Shown piece by piece: positions 46,176-57,690 of a stretch of 64,000 nt of DNA (positions within the stretch are counted from its first letter, which is position 1; each line of letters begins with the position of its first letter). Source of the DNA: Impatiens glandulifera. Lineage: Eukaryota; Streptophyta; Magnoliopsida; Ericales; Balsaminaceae. The notes below the pieces were generated by a model. That model was not told where the DNA came from and did not search any database. It saw only the letters and a program-made list of their open reading frames with translations. The position numbers were made by a program, and so were the translations under genes. The stretch lies in contig NC_061867.1 in NCBI RefSeq assembly GCF_907164915.1, positions 32,733,751-32,797,750 on the forward strand, in the 5' to 3' direction.

Positions 46176-46562
46176 CTATGAGTCGCTGTCAGCCCATTTG
46201 GATTTGTTTTCAACACACAAGAAAACTTTTTGGTCCTTATGATTCTTCTTGGCTTGAGCGTTTCGACCATAAATCTGAATTAGCTTCTCCCAAATTTCTT
46301 TAGCAGAGGAGCAGGACTTGATCTCGTAGAATATGTTCATGTTGATCGATTGATACAGGATATTTTTGGCCACATTGTCTAAGTTGTTGGTCATCTTATC
46401 TTCAGTTGTCCATTCACATCTAGGCTTCGAAATCTTTATGGGACCATCGGTAATGACGCTCCACATATCACAATCAAGAGCAACCAAGTGAGCTTGCATT
46501 CTCATCATCCAATAGTCGCAATTATCTTTCGAAAGGAGAGGGATCTCGTTGATGATAGACAT
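46176..46562 (-). pseudogene. copia-2 gag (UBN2-type), internally deleted
   Basis: The ORF starts MSIINEIPLLSKDNCDYWMMRMQAHL and contains NNLDNVAKNILYQSI and AKEIWEKLIQIYGRNAQAKKN, the N-terminal half of the copia gag domain. It then jumps directly to ENKSKWADSDS, which corresponds to the region after the zinc knuckle in the gag at 60184. About 200 codons are missing, including the second half of the capsid domain and the CCHC knuckle. A degenerate C-terminal part (acidic and coiled-coil-like) continues with stops to about 45830. The copy could not package its RNA by itself. Confidence 0.82.
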
Positions 46563-46597
46563 GATTCAGGTTCTTGATGCTTGAGAATAGAAACAGG

Positions 46598-46611
46598 GCT
46601 CTAATAGTAAT
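46598..46611 (-). other. Primer binding site of copia-2 (decayed)
   Basis: On the minus strand ATTACTATTAGAGC directly follows the LTR end CTCTCA. The standard plant copia PBS, seen intact at 60131, is ATTGGTATCAGAGC (initiator tRNA-Met). Three changes are present, two of them C-to-T/G-to-A type. Confidence 0.8.
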
Positions 46612-48736
46612 TGAGAGGATCGACGGCACCAATTGAGAGAAGGGTCTGGTTATTGATGACGACTATTGATAAACGATTTGATAGAAATCCTGTTAGAGAT
46701 TTAAATCACTTTAAGTTATTCACAAACCCTTGCAAACTCTTGAACGATTCAAGTGCGGAAACGTTTGCTCAGGTTTGAAGCTAAGAACCAAAGAAGGAGA
46801 AGATGACAGAATATAAATGACACAAAGAGTTGTTTATGGATGTTCGGAGCAAACTCTTCTACATCACCCCTTCTTTCAACCACCGGAAGGATTCACTATA
46901 CTTTTATTAGAATCAAATACAGTTGCAAGGCTAGCTCATTGTTGAACAGAACATACTCTATTCAACTTATAATATAATGAAGCATATCACTCAGCTAGAC
47001 AATACTTTGATTCTAACTCTCTCTTGATGAACACACAGTAAAGCAAGAAAACAATTCGTGTATTGGCTTGTATGATCGCGCGTTTTCGTTCGATATGTTC
47101 TCTAATTCATTCCATGATTCATCCAATGTCCTTGAGGATCTTTAAATAGGGAGCAGGTACCAATGGTCGAATCTTCTATAATGACACGTGGTGAAAACCC
47201 ATTGGAAAGCCTCCATAGTACACATGTACAGCAGACTCTGAGCACTAGGATCGTGGTCGTACCAATCTGGTAGATCGCCAAATATTCTTCTAAGATTTTC
47301 CTATAGTAAACAAGTAGTGGGAAGAATATTTGCTTACGTGACATTAGTTAATTGGTTGCAACTGGCTGTCGTACTGATTTGCACGGAATAGTGGAGCAGG
47401 AGTAGCATACAGCTAGTTGATCGTGGGTAGACTGATGCTAGCTTCAAGCAACTGCTTAAGCATGGAATTAGACATTTTTCACTTAGACTAACAAGTTTAA
47501 TGAAGTTAGATGCTCCCGTCTAATAGAAGGATCCATTAGACCACCTAGTCTAAAGGGATTAGACTTCACGTCTAATTACGGTTCCCTTTAGACTAATCTG
47601 TAGAAGTTAGACTGCACGTCTAACTCTCATCTGTTAGACGGCACGTCTAACTACGCTTCCATTCAGACTAATCTGAAGGAGTTAGACTACATGTCTAACT
47701 TTCATCTCTATTAGACGGTAAGTCTAACTATATTTCCCTTCAGACTAATTTGAAGGAGTTAGACTACACGTCTAACTTTCATCTCTGTTAGACGGCACGT
47801 CTAACTACGCCTATTAGACTGCACGTCTAACTACATATGTTAGACTGCACGTCTAACTGCGTCTGTTATACTGCACGTCTAACTACGCCTATTATACAAC
47901 ACGTCTAACTATGTATCTGTTGGACTGCATGTCTAAGTACGCCTGTTCGAATGCACGTCTAACTACGTATCTGTTAGACTACACATCTAACTACGCCTGT
48001 TAGAATGCACGTCTAACTACATATTTGTTACTCTACATGTCTAACTACGCTTGTTAGACTGCACGTCTAACTACGTATCTATTAGACTGCACGTCTAACT
48101 ACGCCTGTTAGATTGCACGTCTAAATATATATCTGTTAGACTGCACATCTAACTACGCCTATTAGACTGAACATTTAACTACGCTTGTTAGACTGCACGT
48201 CTAACTACGTATCTGTTAGACTACACGTCTAACTATGCCTATTAGACTGCACGTCTAACTACGTATCTGTTAGATGACACATCTAACTACGTCTGTTAGA
48301 CTGCATGTCTAATTACGCGTGTTAGACTGCACGTCTAACTATGCTTGTTAGACTGCACGTCTAACTACGTATCTGTTAGACTACACGTCTAACTACGCCT
48401 ATTAGACTGCACGTCTAACTACGTATATGTTAGACTGCACGCCTAACTACACCTGTTAGACTACACGTCTAACTACGCCTGTTACACTACACGTCTAACT
48501 ACATATTTGTTAGACTGCATGTCTACCTACGCCTGTTAGACTACGCGTTTAACTGAATGTGTCTAATAGCCAATAAGTCTGATGAACCTCATTCAGACTT
48601 AGTCTAATTTAGCATGTTTTCGATATACCTGCACCAAAAACAATTAGACGACTTAGTTTAATTTTACACAAATTCATCATCAAAATTATGATAGTCAAAG
48701 TAATTTGACCCTTAGTCAAAATAATTTGACCCAACA
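46612..48736 (-). repeat. LTR D (5' LTR of copia-2)
   Basis: A 2125-bp LTR with the same ends and order as LTR C. The TAGAC array is at 47465-48555. The box CCGAACATCCATAAA is at 46833-46847. A TATA box CTATTTAAAG lies near 47140. It differs from LTR C by many point changes and by array composition. Confidence 0.93.
47465..48555 (-). repeat. Palindromic tandem array in LTR D
   Basis: About 38 copies of GTTAGACTGCACGTCTAAC with the two spacer types also seen in LTR C. The order of variants differs in places from LTR C, so the arrays have changed by slippage or conversion since insertion. Confidence 0.95.
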
Positions 48737-49620
48737 GTTATTGGATCATCAAGTCAACATGTTCACAACTAATAAATTGATGATTGACGTCGATGCCTTG
48801 CTGGACCTGATCTACTACGACGAACCATACATCAACTTGATTGATCTCTAGCCCTAAAATAAGTCTAAGACCCGTGCTGGAAAAACTTCTTAATAGTGGG
48901 AGTCAAGTATGACTACCCACACTCACGCCCCAATACATGTCGTGGAAATATGTGGTGGAACGAATTTTCAATCCAATTTCATGAAAACCACATCAGCCAA
49001 TGTGTCATATATTTCCCAACGGTCATCCTTATGGAAAAGGAAGGAAGACGAGCCTAGTACTCTTAATCTAGGAGACAGTCTCTTGAGTCAACTTAAAAGG
49101 GTAAATGCTAGTATTTTCATTAGGAAATTTTAATGTACTCTATCGTGCATAGGCAAGCAGTCCTTAATGAGTTAAGCAACACTAATGTCCTTACTAAGAA
49201 TACCCTAGAGGAACTAGTAGGAATCATATCCGCTATTTCCCAACACAATATGATAGGTTTCGAAGACAAAGATCTTCCAACAGCCGAACCATATCATGGC
49301 AAGGCCCTATACATTTATGTGCCAATGGTCTTAATTGACAATGAATCTTCTCTCAACATATGTCCTTTGAGGATTCTTGAGAAGATAGGTGTATCTAAAG
49401 AGTATTAGAGGCTTTAACAACTCTCGCCGATAAATAATGGGTTGCCTCAAATGCACCGTCCGAGTTGCTAGCATCCCTTTCCAAGTTGACTTTTATGTCA
49501 TCAATATGTAACCTTCCTAAAATTTGATCCTAGGAACACCTTGGTTTCACCAAGCTATAGCCTTAGCCTAGACGCCCATCAAAAGCTTAGATTCATCGCC
49601 AAAGACCATATTATCACTGT
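48737..49620 (+). pseudogene. Gypsy protease region (Tat/Ogre-like), broken
   Basis: Continues the gag frame from 35692. A segment IVHRQAVLNELSNTNV is followed by IGFEDKDLPTAEPYHGKALYIYVPMVLIDNESSLNICPLRILEKIGV. This is the aspartic protease of Tat/Ogre elements; the catalytic DNGS is DNES here. The next part (49541 on) has the SLDAHQKLRFIAKDHIITVNG pattern that follows the protease in this lineage. Stops separate the pieces. Confidence 0.82.
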
Positions 49621-50580
49621 CAACGGCAAAACTCACACTATAGTCATCATTGGGACCACCCATGTCGACGCTCTTAAGGTTAAACTAAGTGGGTTCGTGA
49701 TATGTCCCATCCTACTAGAAGGTAAAGACTCATCCAAACACCATGACTTTAGTATATTTAGTCTCCCCTCCATTAAAATGATTCTCCAAATGGTATATTT
49801 CCCAAGTATGGGGTTAGGTCCGAACATCAATGGCATGTCATCATTCCAGCAACCCTGTTGCAACATGGATCGTCATGGTTTGAGATATGTTTCCATATGA
49901 TTCGAAGAAAATGATATACAAACAATAAATGGTTATTTTGTCAACGTTGAACGGATGGTTCACTCACGAAGGACAAAACACCCTATGCTTCGTCTTCTCT
50001 AAACCATATACCAATCCAAATTTATAAAGACATTTTCCATGTCTCAAATTTTTTTTCAAATTGTCCTCATAATCCTAACCCTTCTGTTTGTGTGATTAGG
50101 AAAAAAACAGACTATTGGCGCGATGCCCTAAAAAATTTGGCTCGGATTCCAAGGTAACTGATCTAGATTAGGAAGCCAACTCTTCCGGTCTACAAGGAAC
50201 CGATTCCCTCTCATATGTCAATACTTTGATCGATAAAAATAGAAATCCTTTTTCTCTCATGTGTAGAGAGATGTCAAATATTGTACATTGTAAAAAACCT
50301 AAGAACAATTATCATGTTAGATCCACCTTTCTTACATTTAATATATCTCTCGATGTATCATCAGTAGTCGACTTTGAATGTATGAGTAAAATGATCTTTC
50401 CTTTTACTCTTATTTAAACTTCGAAACTAAACACTTCTAAGAAATTGAGGATGAGATTGTCTCCGCAGAGGAGAAAATAATCGAAATCTATCTAAACACG
50501 GCTACTGTACTGATCGGCCAAAGTTTAAACTCGCAAGAACGTCTAGAAATAGTTGAGCTCTTGAAATCCTTACAAAGACG
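49621..50580 (+). other. Degenerate gypsy region between protease and RT
   Basis: Partly open plus-strand text (49541-49900, 50226-50417) with acidic residues near 50440-50580 that precede RT in Tat elements. No firm motif is visible. Confidence 0.45.
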
Positions 50581-51080
50581 TATTCTCCTAGTCATATAGA
50601 AATATTCCAGGCATCGATCTCAAGATCGCACGACATTACATTCCTCTATATCCAGACTCTAATCAAATAAAGCAAAAACTGAGACAGATGAAAGAGGAAG
50701 TCATAATCAAAATTAAAGAAGAAGTATGGAAGCAACTTGAAGTTGAATTTTTCGAGGTAGTGGAATATCCTACATGGATAGCCAACGTAGTCCCCATTTA
50801 GAAAAAATGACGGGAAAATACACTTTTGCGTAGATTATCGAGATTTGAACAAGGCCACACCAAAAGATCACACATCTACATACTAATCGATCATGCTATC
50901 GGACATGACTTGTTATCATTAATGAACGAATTCTTAGGATACAACCAAATCATGATAGCCACGTAAGACAAAGAAAACAACGTTCATAACAGAAGTAAGA
51001 ACCATCTGTTATCGTGTCATGTCTTTCGATCTTAAAAATGTGGGAGCCACTTATAAAAGGGCATCCACCAAGTGGAGTAC
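50581..51080 (+). pseudogene. Gypsy reverse transcriptase N-terminal part, truncated
   Basis: Reading in shifting frames gives HYIPLYPDSNQIKQKLRQMKEEV, FFEVVEYPTWIANVVP, a decayed CVDYRDLNKATPKD stretch, IDHAIGHDLLS, NEFLGYNQIMIA and CYRVMSFDLKNVGATYKRA. These are the RT steps of Ty3/gypsy up to the motif just before the YVDD active site. The homology then stops and LTR sequence begins within about 20 bp. The YVDD box, RNase H, integrase and PPT are missing, so a deletion joins RT to the right LTR. Confidence 0.85.
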
Positions 51081-51084
51081 TTAG

Positions 51085-53006
51085 ATCGCTGACAGTACGC
51101 CAACGACGCGTTCCGCGTTCGCCAAAAACACCCAAAACAACGTTGTTTTGTCTTCTTTGTCACGATGCCGGAGGGATAAGGATGAAGTCACATCCTTTGA
51201 TTTTCCAAATTTGGAACTCATTTATTAGTCCACCTTTTTTACTGATTCAAAAGATTAAAGATTACCCTATTTCGGTGATCATTTCTCCTACATCAATAGG
51301 AACGATTCATCCATTTTCTAACAAGCAATATGAAGAACAACTAAAAATACCATAATTGGATTTTGGATGATTCAATCCACTTGGATGGATAAACCGACCA
51401 CGGGAAACTATAATTAGCTTGCCTGAATAAATCTGAAACCAAGAGATCCACTCTCAAGCTTCAAATCGAAAATCACAAAAAAATCTTCTATTAAAGCTTT
51501 AAGCTTCTGGATATTTTGAATTTTTGTAAAGGCCTTAAAACTTGGATCAGAGCATTCCAAAAGCTTCCCTATGTTCCTAATAGTGTTATCTAATCCTTGA
51601 TAAGATTCCAATCACACTCTAATTCATATTTCTAGTTTAAATTTGAAATTTTTATATTTTAAACTGCATAAGCTTGCATGGTGTCTGGTTATTGACTTTT
51701 ATGATTAGAAATCGATCTTTGGATCATTTCCAAGCTTTCTGTTTAGGTTAGAAACATTCGATCAACCAACATGTTGGGAAACTATTTAGATCACATTCAA
51801 TCTATACCGACATGTTTAATCAAAATCAAAATTTTCAAATTAATTGAAAAGTTTGAGTTCTTGAATTGATCGAAACGAACGGCCAATGTTCTTTTTTTGG
51901 TATTAATTAAGTATATGATGTGTAAGGAATCTATTGGATATCTCCTTTCACTTTAAAATATTCTTCATACCAAAAAAACGATTTGACTACAAATTGTTTT
52001 AAAAAAATTGATCATCATCGAGGTCGATTATACCTTCAGATGATGATCTACAAGTTCTTGGGAGCTTTGTGAAGCTACCCGGGCCCTTGGATCGAAGAAT
52101 GCAACCCCAAATCTAATTTGCAAAACCTGCAATTTTGGTGTTCATGAGGACCGACAGGTCTAACTAGGATCCTCGATCCGTACCGATGAGTCCGAGCAAA
52201 AAATCTTAACCTATGACTGAGAGGTCTGACCGAGAATTTTGACAGAACCGATAGATCCGACTAATGTTCTTGAGCTTGGACAGAGAGATTCGACCGGTAT
52301 TATTCATCTAAGATCAAGAGGTCTGATCGAGGATTTTTACATCCAAGACTAAGAGGTCTAGCCCAAAATCAAGAGGTCTAACCTAGGACTTAGGAATCTA
52401 GACCCCGACTGAGAATTTCCAAATATAAGTCGATGAGGTTAGCCCAATGCTAACCCATAATTGGTGGTTTTACAACCTGACCGATAAACTCTATCAGGGA
52501 CTAAGAGTCCTTAGCACTCAAGACTAAGGCTTCTTAGCTCAAATCAATGGGTCCAACCGAGGTCTAGTACCCCGACCGAGAAAATTGAACCCAAGGCTTA
52601 GGCCCCGATCCTAAGGCCTATTTGGTTCTTCTTTTTAAAACCCAAAATTATTTTTATAATTTTTGAACCCCAAATAATTTTCTAAGAATCCCAACTGATT
52701 GGAAAATGATTTCAAAATATTTTTGGGATATTTCCATACAAAAATATTTTGTGAAAAGCTTGTTTGGGATTTATGTTTAAACAATAATGCTTTTAAATGA
52801 CTGATAATCTTTATGTATTTTCCTCTCAAGTTATCATCAGCAACATGTACCAACATTTAAATATTTTTGTTACAATATTTTAAATAACACTAAAATCTAG
52901 AAACATGAATAGGACTAGAAAAATAATCGGTTAAAACTAAAATGTTATACAACTGATTTTCAAAAGCCAAATTTATAAGTAGACATCGTTTTTAAAGCGT
53001 TACATA
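51085..53006 (+). repeat. Right LTR of the gypsy element, partial at both ends
   Basis: Aligns with 29975-31850 of the left LTR through AACGACGCGTTCC, ACCCTATTTCGGTGATCATTT, AAAATCAAAATTTTCAAATTAATT, the GACCGAGAGGTC field (52140-52580) and TTTATAAGTAGACAT. The first ~600 bp are missing through the RT-LTR deletion. The last ~120 bp are missing where the pogo-like element begins. Both losses prevent a target duplication check. Confidence 0.82.
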
Positions 53007-53008
53007 TA

Positions 53009-54160
53009 TAGTAGACTCTCAATGAAGTAATAAAATTGGTCAAGCTAAAATATATTATATTATCGAAATATTATTTAATAGATAAAGTAATAATTTATTA
53101 TTTTACATGTATAATAATAAAAATATATTGAATGTTGCTGAATTTCAAAATTTAAATTCTATATAGTGGGGTTCATTTATTATATATTGGGTTCAAATTC
53201 TAAAAAGTTCAAATTGCCAATGTCATATTAATAAACGAGCGTGGATGATTGGAGTATTATTTTAAGCATATGTTCGATGGTTCGACAAAAAGATGGATGG
53301 ACAAAAGGTTATTACAAAATGTTGAATTGTTCTTCTTACCACCCAATACAACTTCAAAAATTCATCCATGCAATGCATGAATTATAAGAGCATTTAAGAT
53401 GCATAATCGTTACAGATATTATCGTTATATTTTAGAGTGTTTTGAGGCTGAAGAAATAAATCTAGAGAAGATCAATGTTCTAGATACAATCAACATTGTT
53501 ATGTCAGCTTGGATGAACGATGTTAAAAATACCATAATTGCAAATTGTTTTCAACATTGCAAACATCGTTCGGTAGAAAATGTGGTTTCACAACATTTAG
53601 AAGAAGGCATTAGGAAATTACGGTCAACAATAAAGGAGTTTCACTATCGTAACGCAATGAATGTGGATCAACTCTTGGATTATCCGGGTAAAAATGGCAC
53701 GACCGAGATTTTAACTAATGAAGAAATCATTTGAGGATCTTAGAGAAAACAATAAAGATGAAGACAGTGAGGATGATAGTCGTGTTTTAGAGTCTGTTTC
53801 TCGCAAAGAAGCAATTAGAACAGCAATGAAACTTAGTGATTTTCTCCTACAATATGATAGGACTCTACGACTTATAAATATTTTTGCTAAAAGTGAGGAT
53901 TGAGATTCAAATGGATATAAATTTTCTTACGAAGCAGACAACGATGGACTCATATTTCACTAAGCCACTCTAAATTATAAAAAAAAGTATATTTTTACTT
54001 TATATATCGGTTGGGACCTATATGCGCCAAAAATGTATATAAATTAATAAATTTATCGAAATTATTACATTAGCTATTCGGCCCAAGTCGGGACTGTAAG
54101 AATTGATTACTTTATCGAGGTTATAATTTTATCGAATATTATTTTATCGAAAGTCTATTG
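53009..54160 (+). mobile_element. pogo-like (Tc1/mariner superfamily) transposon remnant
   Basis: The ends TAGTAGACTCTCAATGAAGT and (reverse complement) CAATAGACTTTCGATAAAAT form imperfect inverted repeats flanked by TA (53007-53008 and 54161-54162). They enclose a C-terminal fragment of a pogo/CENP-B type DDE transposase. The 1.15-kb length is much shorter than a full element, so the N-terminal HTH and most of the DDE domain have been deleted. Confidence 0.78.
53318..53973 (+). pseudogene. pogo-like transposase (DDE_1) C-terminal fragment
   Basis: The frame shows FFLPPNTTSKIHPCNA, a stop (53388-53390 region, where DAG is expected), then IIRAFK and 111 open codons (53399-53734). These include YYRYILECFE, INVLDTINIVMSAWMNDVKNTIIANCFQHCK and QLLDYPGKN. 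The next frame (53718-53903) has SRKEAIRTAMKLSDFLLQYD. After another frame change the end reads KQTTMDSYF. This is the C-terminal layout of plant CENP-B/jerky-like transposases, where LPPNTTS precedes the last catalytic Asp. It is not functional. Confidence 0.82.
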
Positions 54161-54162
54161 TA

Positions 54163-55330
54163 CATATATATATATATATATATATTGTTTAATATGGTTT
54201 GAAATTATCAATAAATCAATACATATATAAATCTACACTAAATAAAATATATTCTCACAAAATTAAATTAGGAAGGCTTTTATTTTAATTGTTAGAATTA
54301 TCTTAGTTAGATCTAAATTTAAATTGTGAGAAAATAAATTTGAATGCCAAAACGTATCTTAATTCATAATCTCTGAATTAATTTTTTTTAAAGTTGGGAT
54401 GATTCTTCCAATTGATTCATACGTCAATATTTTTTCTCTATATATTGATGGGAACGTAGAGGGAAAATAATCGTACATCAATTTAGAGATCATTATCGTT
54501 ACAAAATAACCAACATACCTTTAAAAAATAACCAACATAAAGTCAGATATTTTGGTTAATTATTTCTAATTTAGAATCTTGATGAAATTAGAAATACCAC
54601 TTAGGTATCCTAACTTTATATTCATGACAAATACATCCTTAAACCATAAACTGGATATTACATTAGATTACATTATTTTGACTTATATTATAGATGACAT
54701 TTGCATAATTATTTATTATTCTAGTGACCCATAAATTTCAACAATCTTTCACTTGGTCACGTTTGTACAAAAAATAAATGTGTCAACCATAATGCACTTG
54801 AAATTTTGTATCAACTCAATAATTAATTATATCAATATGGGATCAAAGAGCTCATCGTTGTATGTAATCGCAACTAAACTCAATATTGATCACATAAATC
54901 AATACAATTAATTGACATATCATATCATGAATGTAAGAAATGAAAATCGAATGCATGGTGATCTTTTTAAGTTAATTTTCAACTGGTCTTACTTGACTTT
55001 AGTGAGATCATACTTCAAACATAATTATACAAAGTGTAATGAACTAAATAATACTTAATTTCATATCAAAATAAAATTTCATAAATATCTATAAAAGAAC
55101 TTAGTTGTTAGACAACCAAACCACAAACTCATATTGAAGCTCAAGATCATCGATCTATACAACACCCATATGAGCAGTATGCTCATGAAAATCACTATGC
55201 AACAAACTATTTGTTATGGTGTCCATAACCATAGAGTTTGTACCTAAATATTTTATAGAATTATGTCCACTTTGTATAATTTTTTCACAACAAGAAATTG
55301 ATGTCAATATACTTTGACTTCATCCCCAAG
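54163..55330. other. AT-rich DNA, no gene seen
   Basis: Begins with a short (TA)n run. No open frame or repeat of note was found. The text near 55090-55260 vaguely recalls retroelement LTR or RNase H antisense sequence but could not be assigned. Confidence 0.4.
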
Positions 55331-55334
55331 GATA

Positions 55335-55525
55335 ATATCTTAGGAGCGAAAGAGTCTATACCGAAAAAATTGTGTTGGAGATAAGAAATCGTATGTGATA
55401 GCATGTGGGCGGAAGAGCTTGTATCGATAGAAATGTCTTGGAGGTAAGAGAGCTTATGTGAAAACTTAGGCAAAGATGAGTTTATATCGAGAAAATTTAT
55501 TTTAGAAAAGACATCCTATGTTCAA
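55335..55525 (+). repeat. ~62-bp tandem repeat, 3 diverged copies
   Basis: Units begin near 55337, 55407 and 55470 and share the pattern GAAAGAGTCTATACCGA / GAAGAGCTTGTATCGATAG / GATGAGTTTATATCGAG followed by AAAATT and GGAGATAAGA-like text. Copies are strongly diverged. Confidence 0.6.
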
Positions 55526-57393
55526 AGGATGACATCAGAAACCAAGAAGATAAATAGTTAAAGATTAGATAATACTAGAATGAGTTGAAGATGGCATTGC
55601 TGTTAATCTTTGACTAATTATATAACACGAGTAAGATACAAAGAAGACATCGAAAATGAAGACAGTTTATGGTTGAATATCAGATAACACCATTATCTTA
55701 GAAAAAATAGATATTTTTGAGGTGTTTATGTCTTGCAAGAATGATGGTATTTTTATCAATCAAAGTAAATTTTAAATAATATTTTAGAAATTTATAACAT
55801 AAAAATTATAATTTGGTGAAAAATCCAACTATTTTAAGAATGAAATTAGTTAAACATGAGAAAGTAATTATAGTGAATGACAAATAGTATAGGAAGATTT
55901 TAGGCGGCTTGAGATAGTTGACAGTTGTTCTAGTTAGCAGATATATAGAAAGTGCTATTGAAACTCACTTGAATGTAATGAAGAGGGTGTTGAAAATTTA
56001 AACTAATTCATAAATTCCATTAATAAATGGAAATGAGAATTTGAGTAAATAAAATCAAACGAAATTTAAACGTGAATTAAAATGAAATTTGATCCAAATA
56101 ATTAAATTATTATAATTAATTTGTTAATTATGTAATTAACATTTAATGACTTGAAGAACAATTATCAAATTAAATATATTTAATTTTTTTAATTGTCATT
56201 TTAACCTTCATGATATTATTTCTATCAATTTATTAGTAATTTAGAAAGTCATGTAACATGTATTTTCTAATGAAGAGAAAATGCAAAGGGAAATGAATAG
56301 GCAATCAATGTCAGTCGTTGGTTAAAAAATTAATGGTTGATTTTATTTTATGTAAGTTTATCTTTTCAAAAATATAAACCCCTCTTCTCTAATATCAAAC
56401 CACTTTATCCTCTATTTTTTCTCACTCTAGAATTCCAAAAGTCCTCTTTTTGTTTTGTGAGTGTTCGTCGAGTTCTTCACTCGATATTTCTATTAAAACC
56501 CGGTGATAGTTCAGGTACATTATTCAAGTTTGATGCATAATAATTTCAGTGCAGAATCACTACTAGATTCGTTGTACCTGGGAGACAGTCATCTGCCATA
56601 AGCTCCAACAAAAATGAGAGACGATGGAACTGTTTTAAGGGAAATATCCTAAGCACATGCTTCAAATTAACAATTTATTCGGTGATATTATACTTCATAT
56701 ATTTTATTTATTTCATTTATTTGTAATATCATCTTATATATATTTCTGTAATTTATATGAAGACAAGATTTCTAACAATTCTTAAAACAGTCTCTTTATG
56801 ATAAACTATTTAAGAGCTTGTGCCATCGATTTTTTTTTTGTTTTTGATTTTTTAGAATTACAAGTTGTGATGTTATAAAAGAGATGATGAATGATGTCTT
56901 AATGATGAAGTCGATTCTGAATCCTTCAAAAGGAGCGGTCAATAGTTATTGTTAAATAACGCTTAAAGAGCGGTATTGTCACTATTATATATATATATAT
57001 AATAATGTTAAGATAATATATATAATTTAATTGGTATAAAAAAGAAGTTGAAAAGTTAGTTTTCTATTTTTAAGAAATTAATGATCATTATAATATATTA
57101 ATATTCATTAAAATTAATTATAAGTATAATTGAAACATACCGTTTCAGTTTAATAAAATGTGATATGGTGTTTGTTAACTAAGGAAAAATAAAAATTATA
57201 AATATAGTTTGTCTTATATATTATTTTTTTATGATATTAAGATATCATTTTTAAATGTAATATATTCGTTTGTTGACGAAGTGAAGTTAAAGAAGAAGAA
57301 TATATTCTTCTTAATAAGGGAAACAAAAGGTCGTAAAAGTCGTATAACAAAGAAGGAGCGCGTTGGTGTAGTGGTTCGAAGTTTGGATGCATA
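55526..57393. other. AT-rich DNA; possible decayed LTR near 55989-56810
   Basis: The stretch at 56340-56800 has a pyrimidine-rich leader, GGGAGACAGTCATCTGCC and a GGAACTGTTTTAAGGGA block that look like the transcribed part of a copia LTR. No second copy, PBS or PPT was found. No host gene is visible. Confidence 0.3.
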
Positions 57394-57690
57394 GTCAATA
57401 ATTTCATTGTAGAAATAAGACTACTTAAAATGACTTTAGTTATTATTGATGTTGAAACCATTCCAATTTCTTATTTAGAAATTATGAGATGAATGGATAG
57501 TCATTGATTTCTTGATAGAAATTATACTGGTTAAAATAACTCTATTTATTGATGTTGGAGATGAATGGGGCAGTCAATAATTTCTTTATAGAAATTAGAC
57601 TCCTTAAAATGACTTGAGTCATTGATGTGAAAAAATCATTCTAATTTCTTGTGTAGAAATTATGAGATTAATGAGATCATAACGACTTCT
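57394..57690 (+). repeat. Tandem repeat of ~107/73-bp units
   Basis: Three units begin AGTCAATAATTTC (57394), AGTCATTGATTTC (57498) and AGTCAATAATTTC (57572). Each continues TAGAAAT..GACT..TTAAAATGACT..TTGATGT. The middle unit lacks the CATTCTAATTTCTT..TAGAAATTATGAG half. Confidence 0.75.

Larger units (their letters stand above)
35693..48736 (-). mobile_element. Full-length Ty1/copia retrotransposon (copia-2), 13.0 kb
   Basis: On the minus strand the order is LTR D (48736-46612), PBS, gag, protease, integrase, RT, RNase H, an extra ORF (41506 down), PPT, then LTR C (37771-35693). The LTRs share both ends (TGTTGGGTCAAAT...GATCCTMTCA) and internal order. The internal region is 8.84 kb, of which 2.6 kb is a hAT-like insertion. 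The extra ORF and the long repeat-filled LTRs suggest a Sirevirus-like lineage. Gag has a large deletion and pol has stops, so the copy is inactive. No 5-bp target duplication is seen (AATCC before, GTTAT after). Confidence 0.93.

Noticed and set aside
47465..48555. CRISPR-like regularly spaced palindromic repeats in the LTRs
   Set aside because: The repeats are palindromic and regular, but the spacers are only 8-10 bp, repeated rather than unique, and lie inside plant LTRs. There are no cas genes.
57357..57385. tRNA-like start (GCGCGTTGGTGTAGTGG with GGTTCGAA)
   Set aside because: The A-box-like and B-box-like parts overlap instead of being 30-40 bp apart, and no cloverleaf or acceptor stem can be formed.
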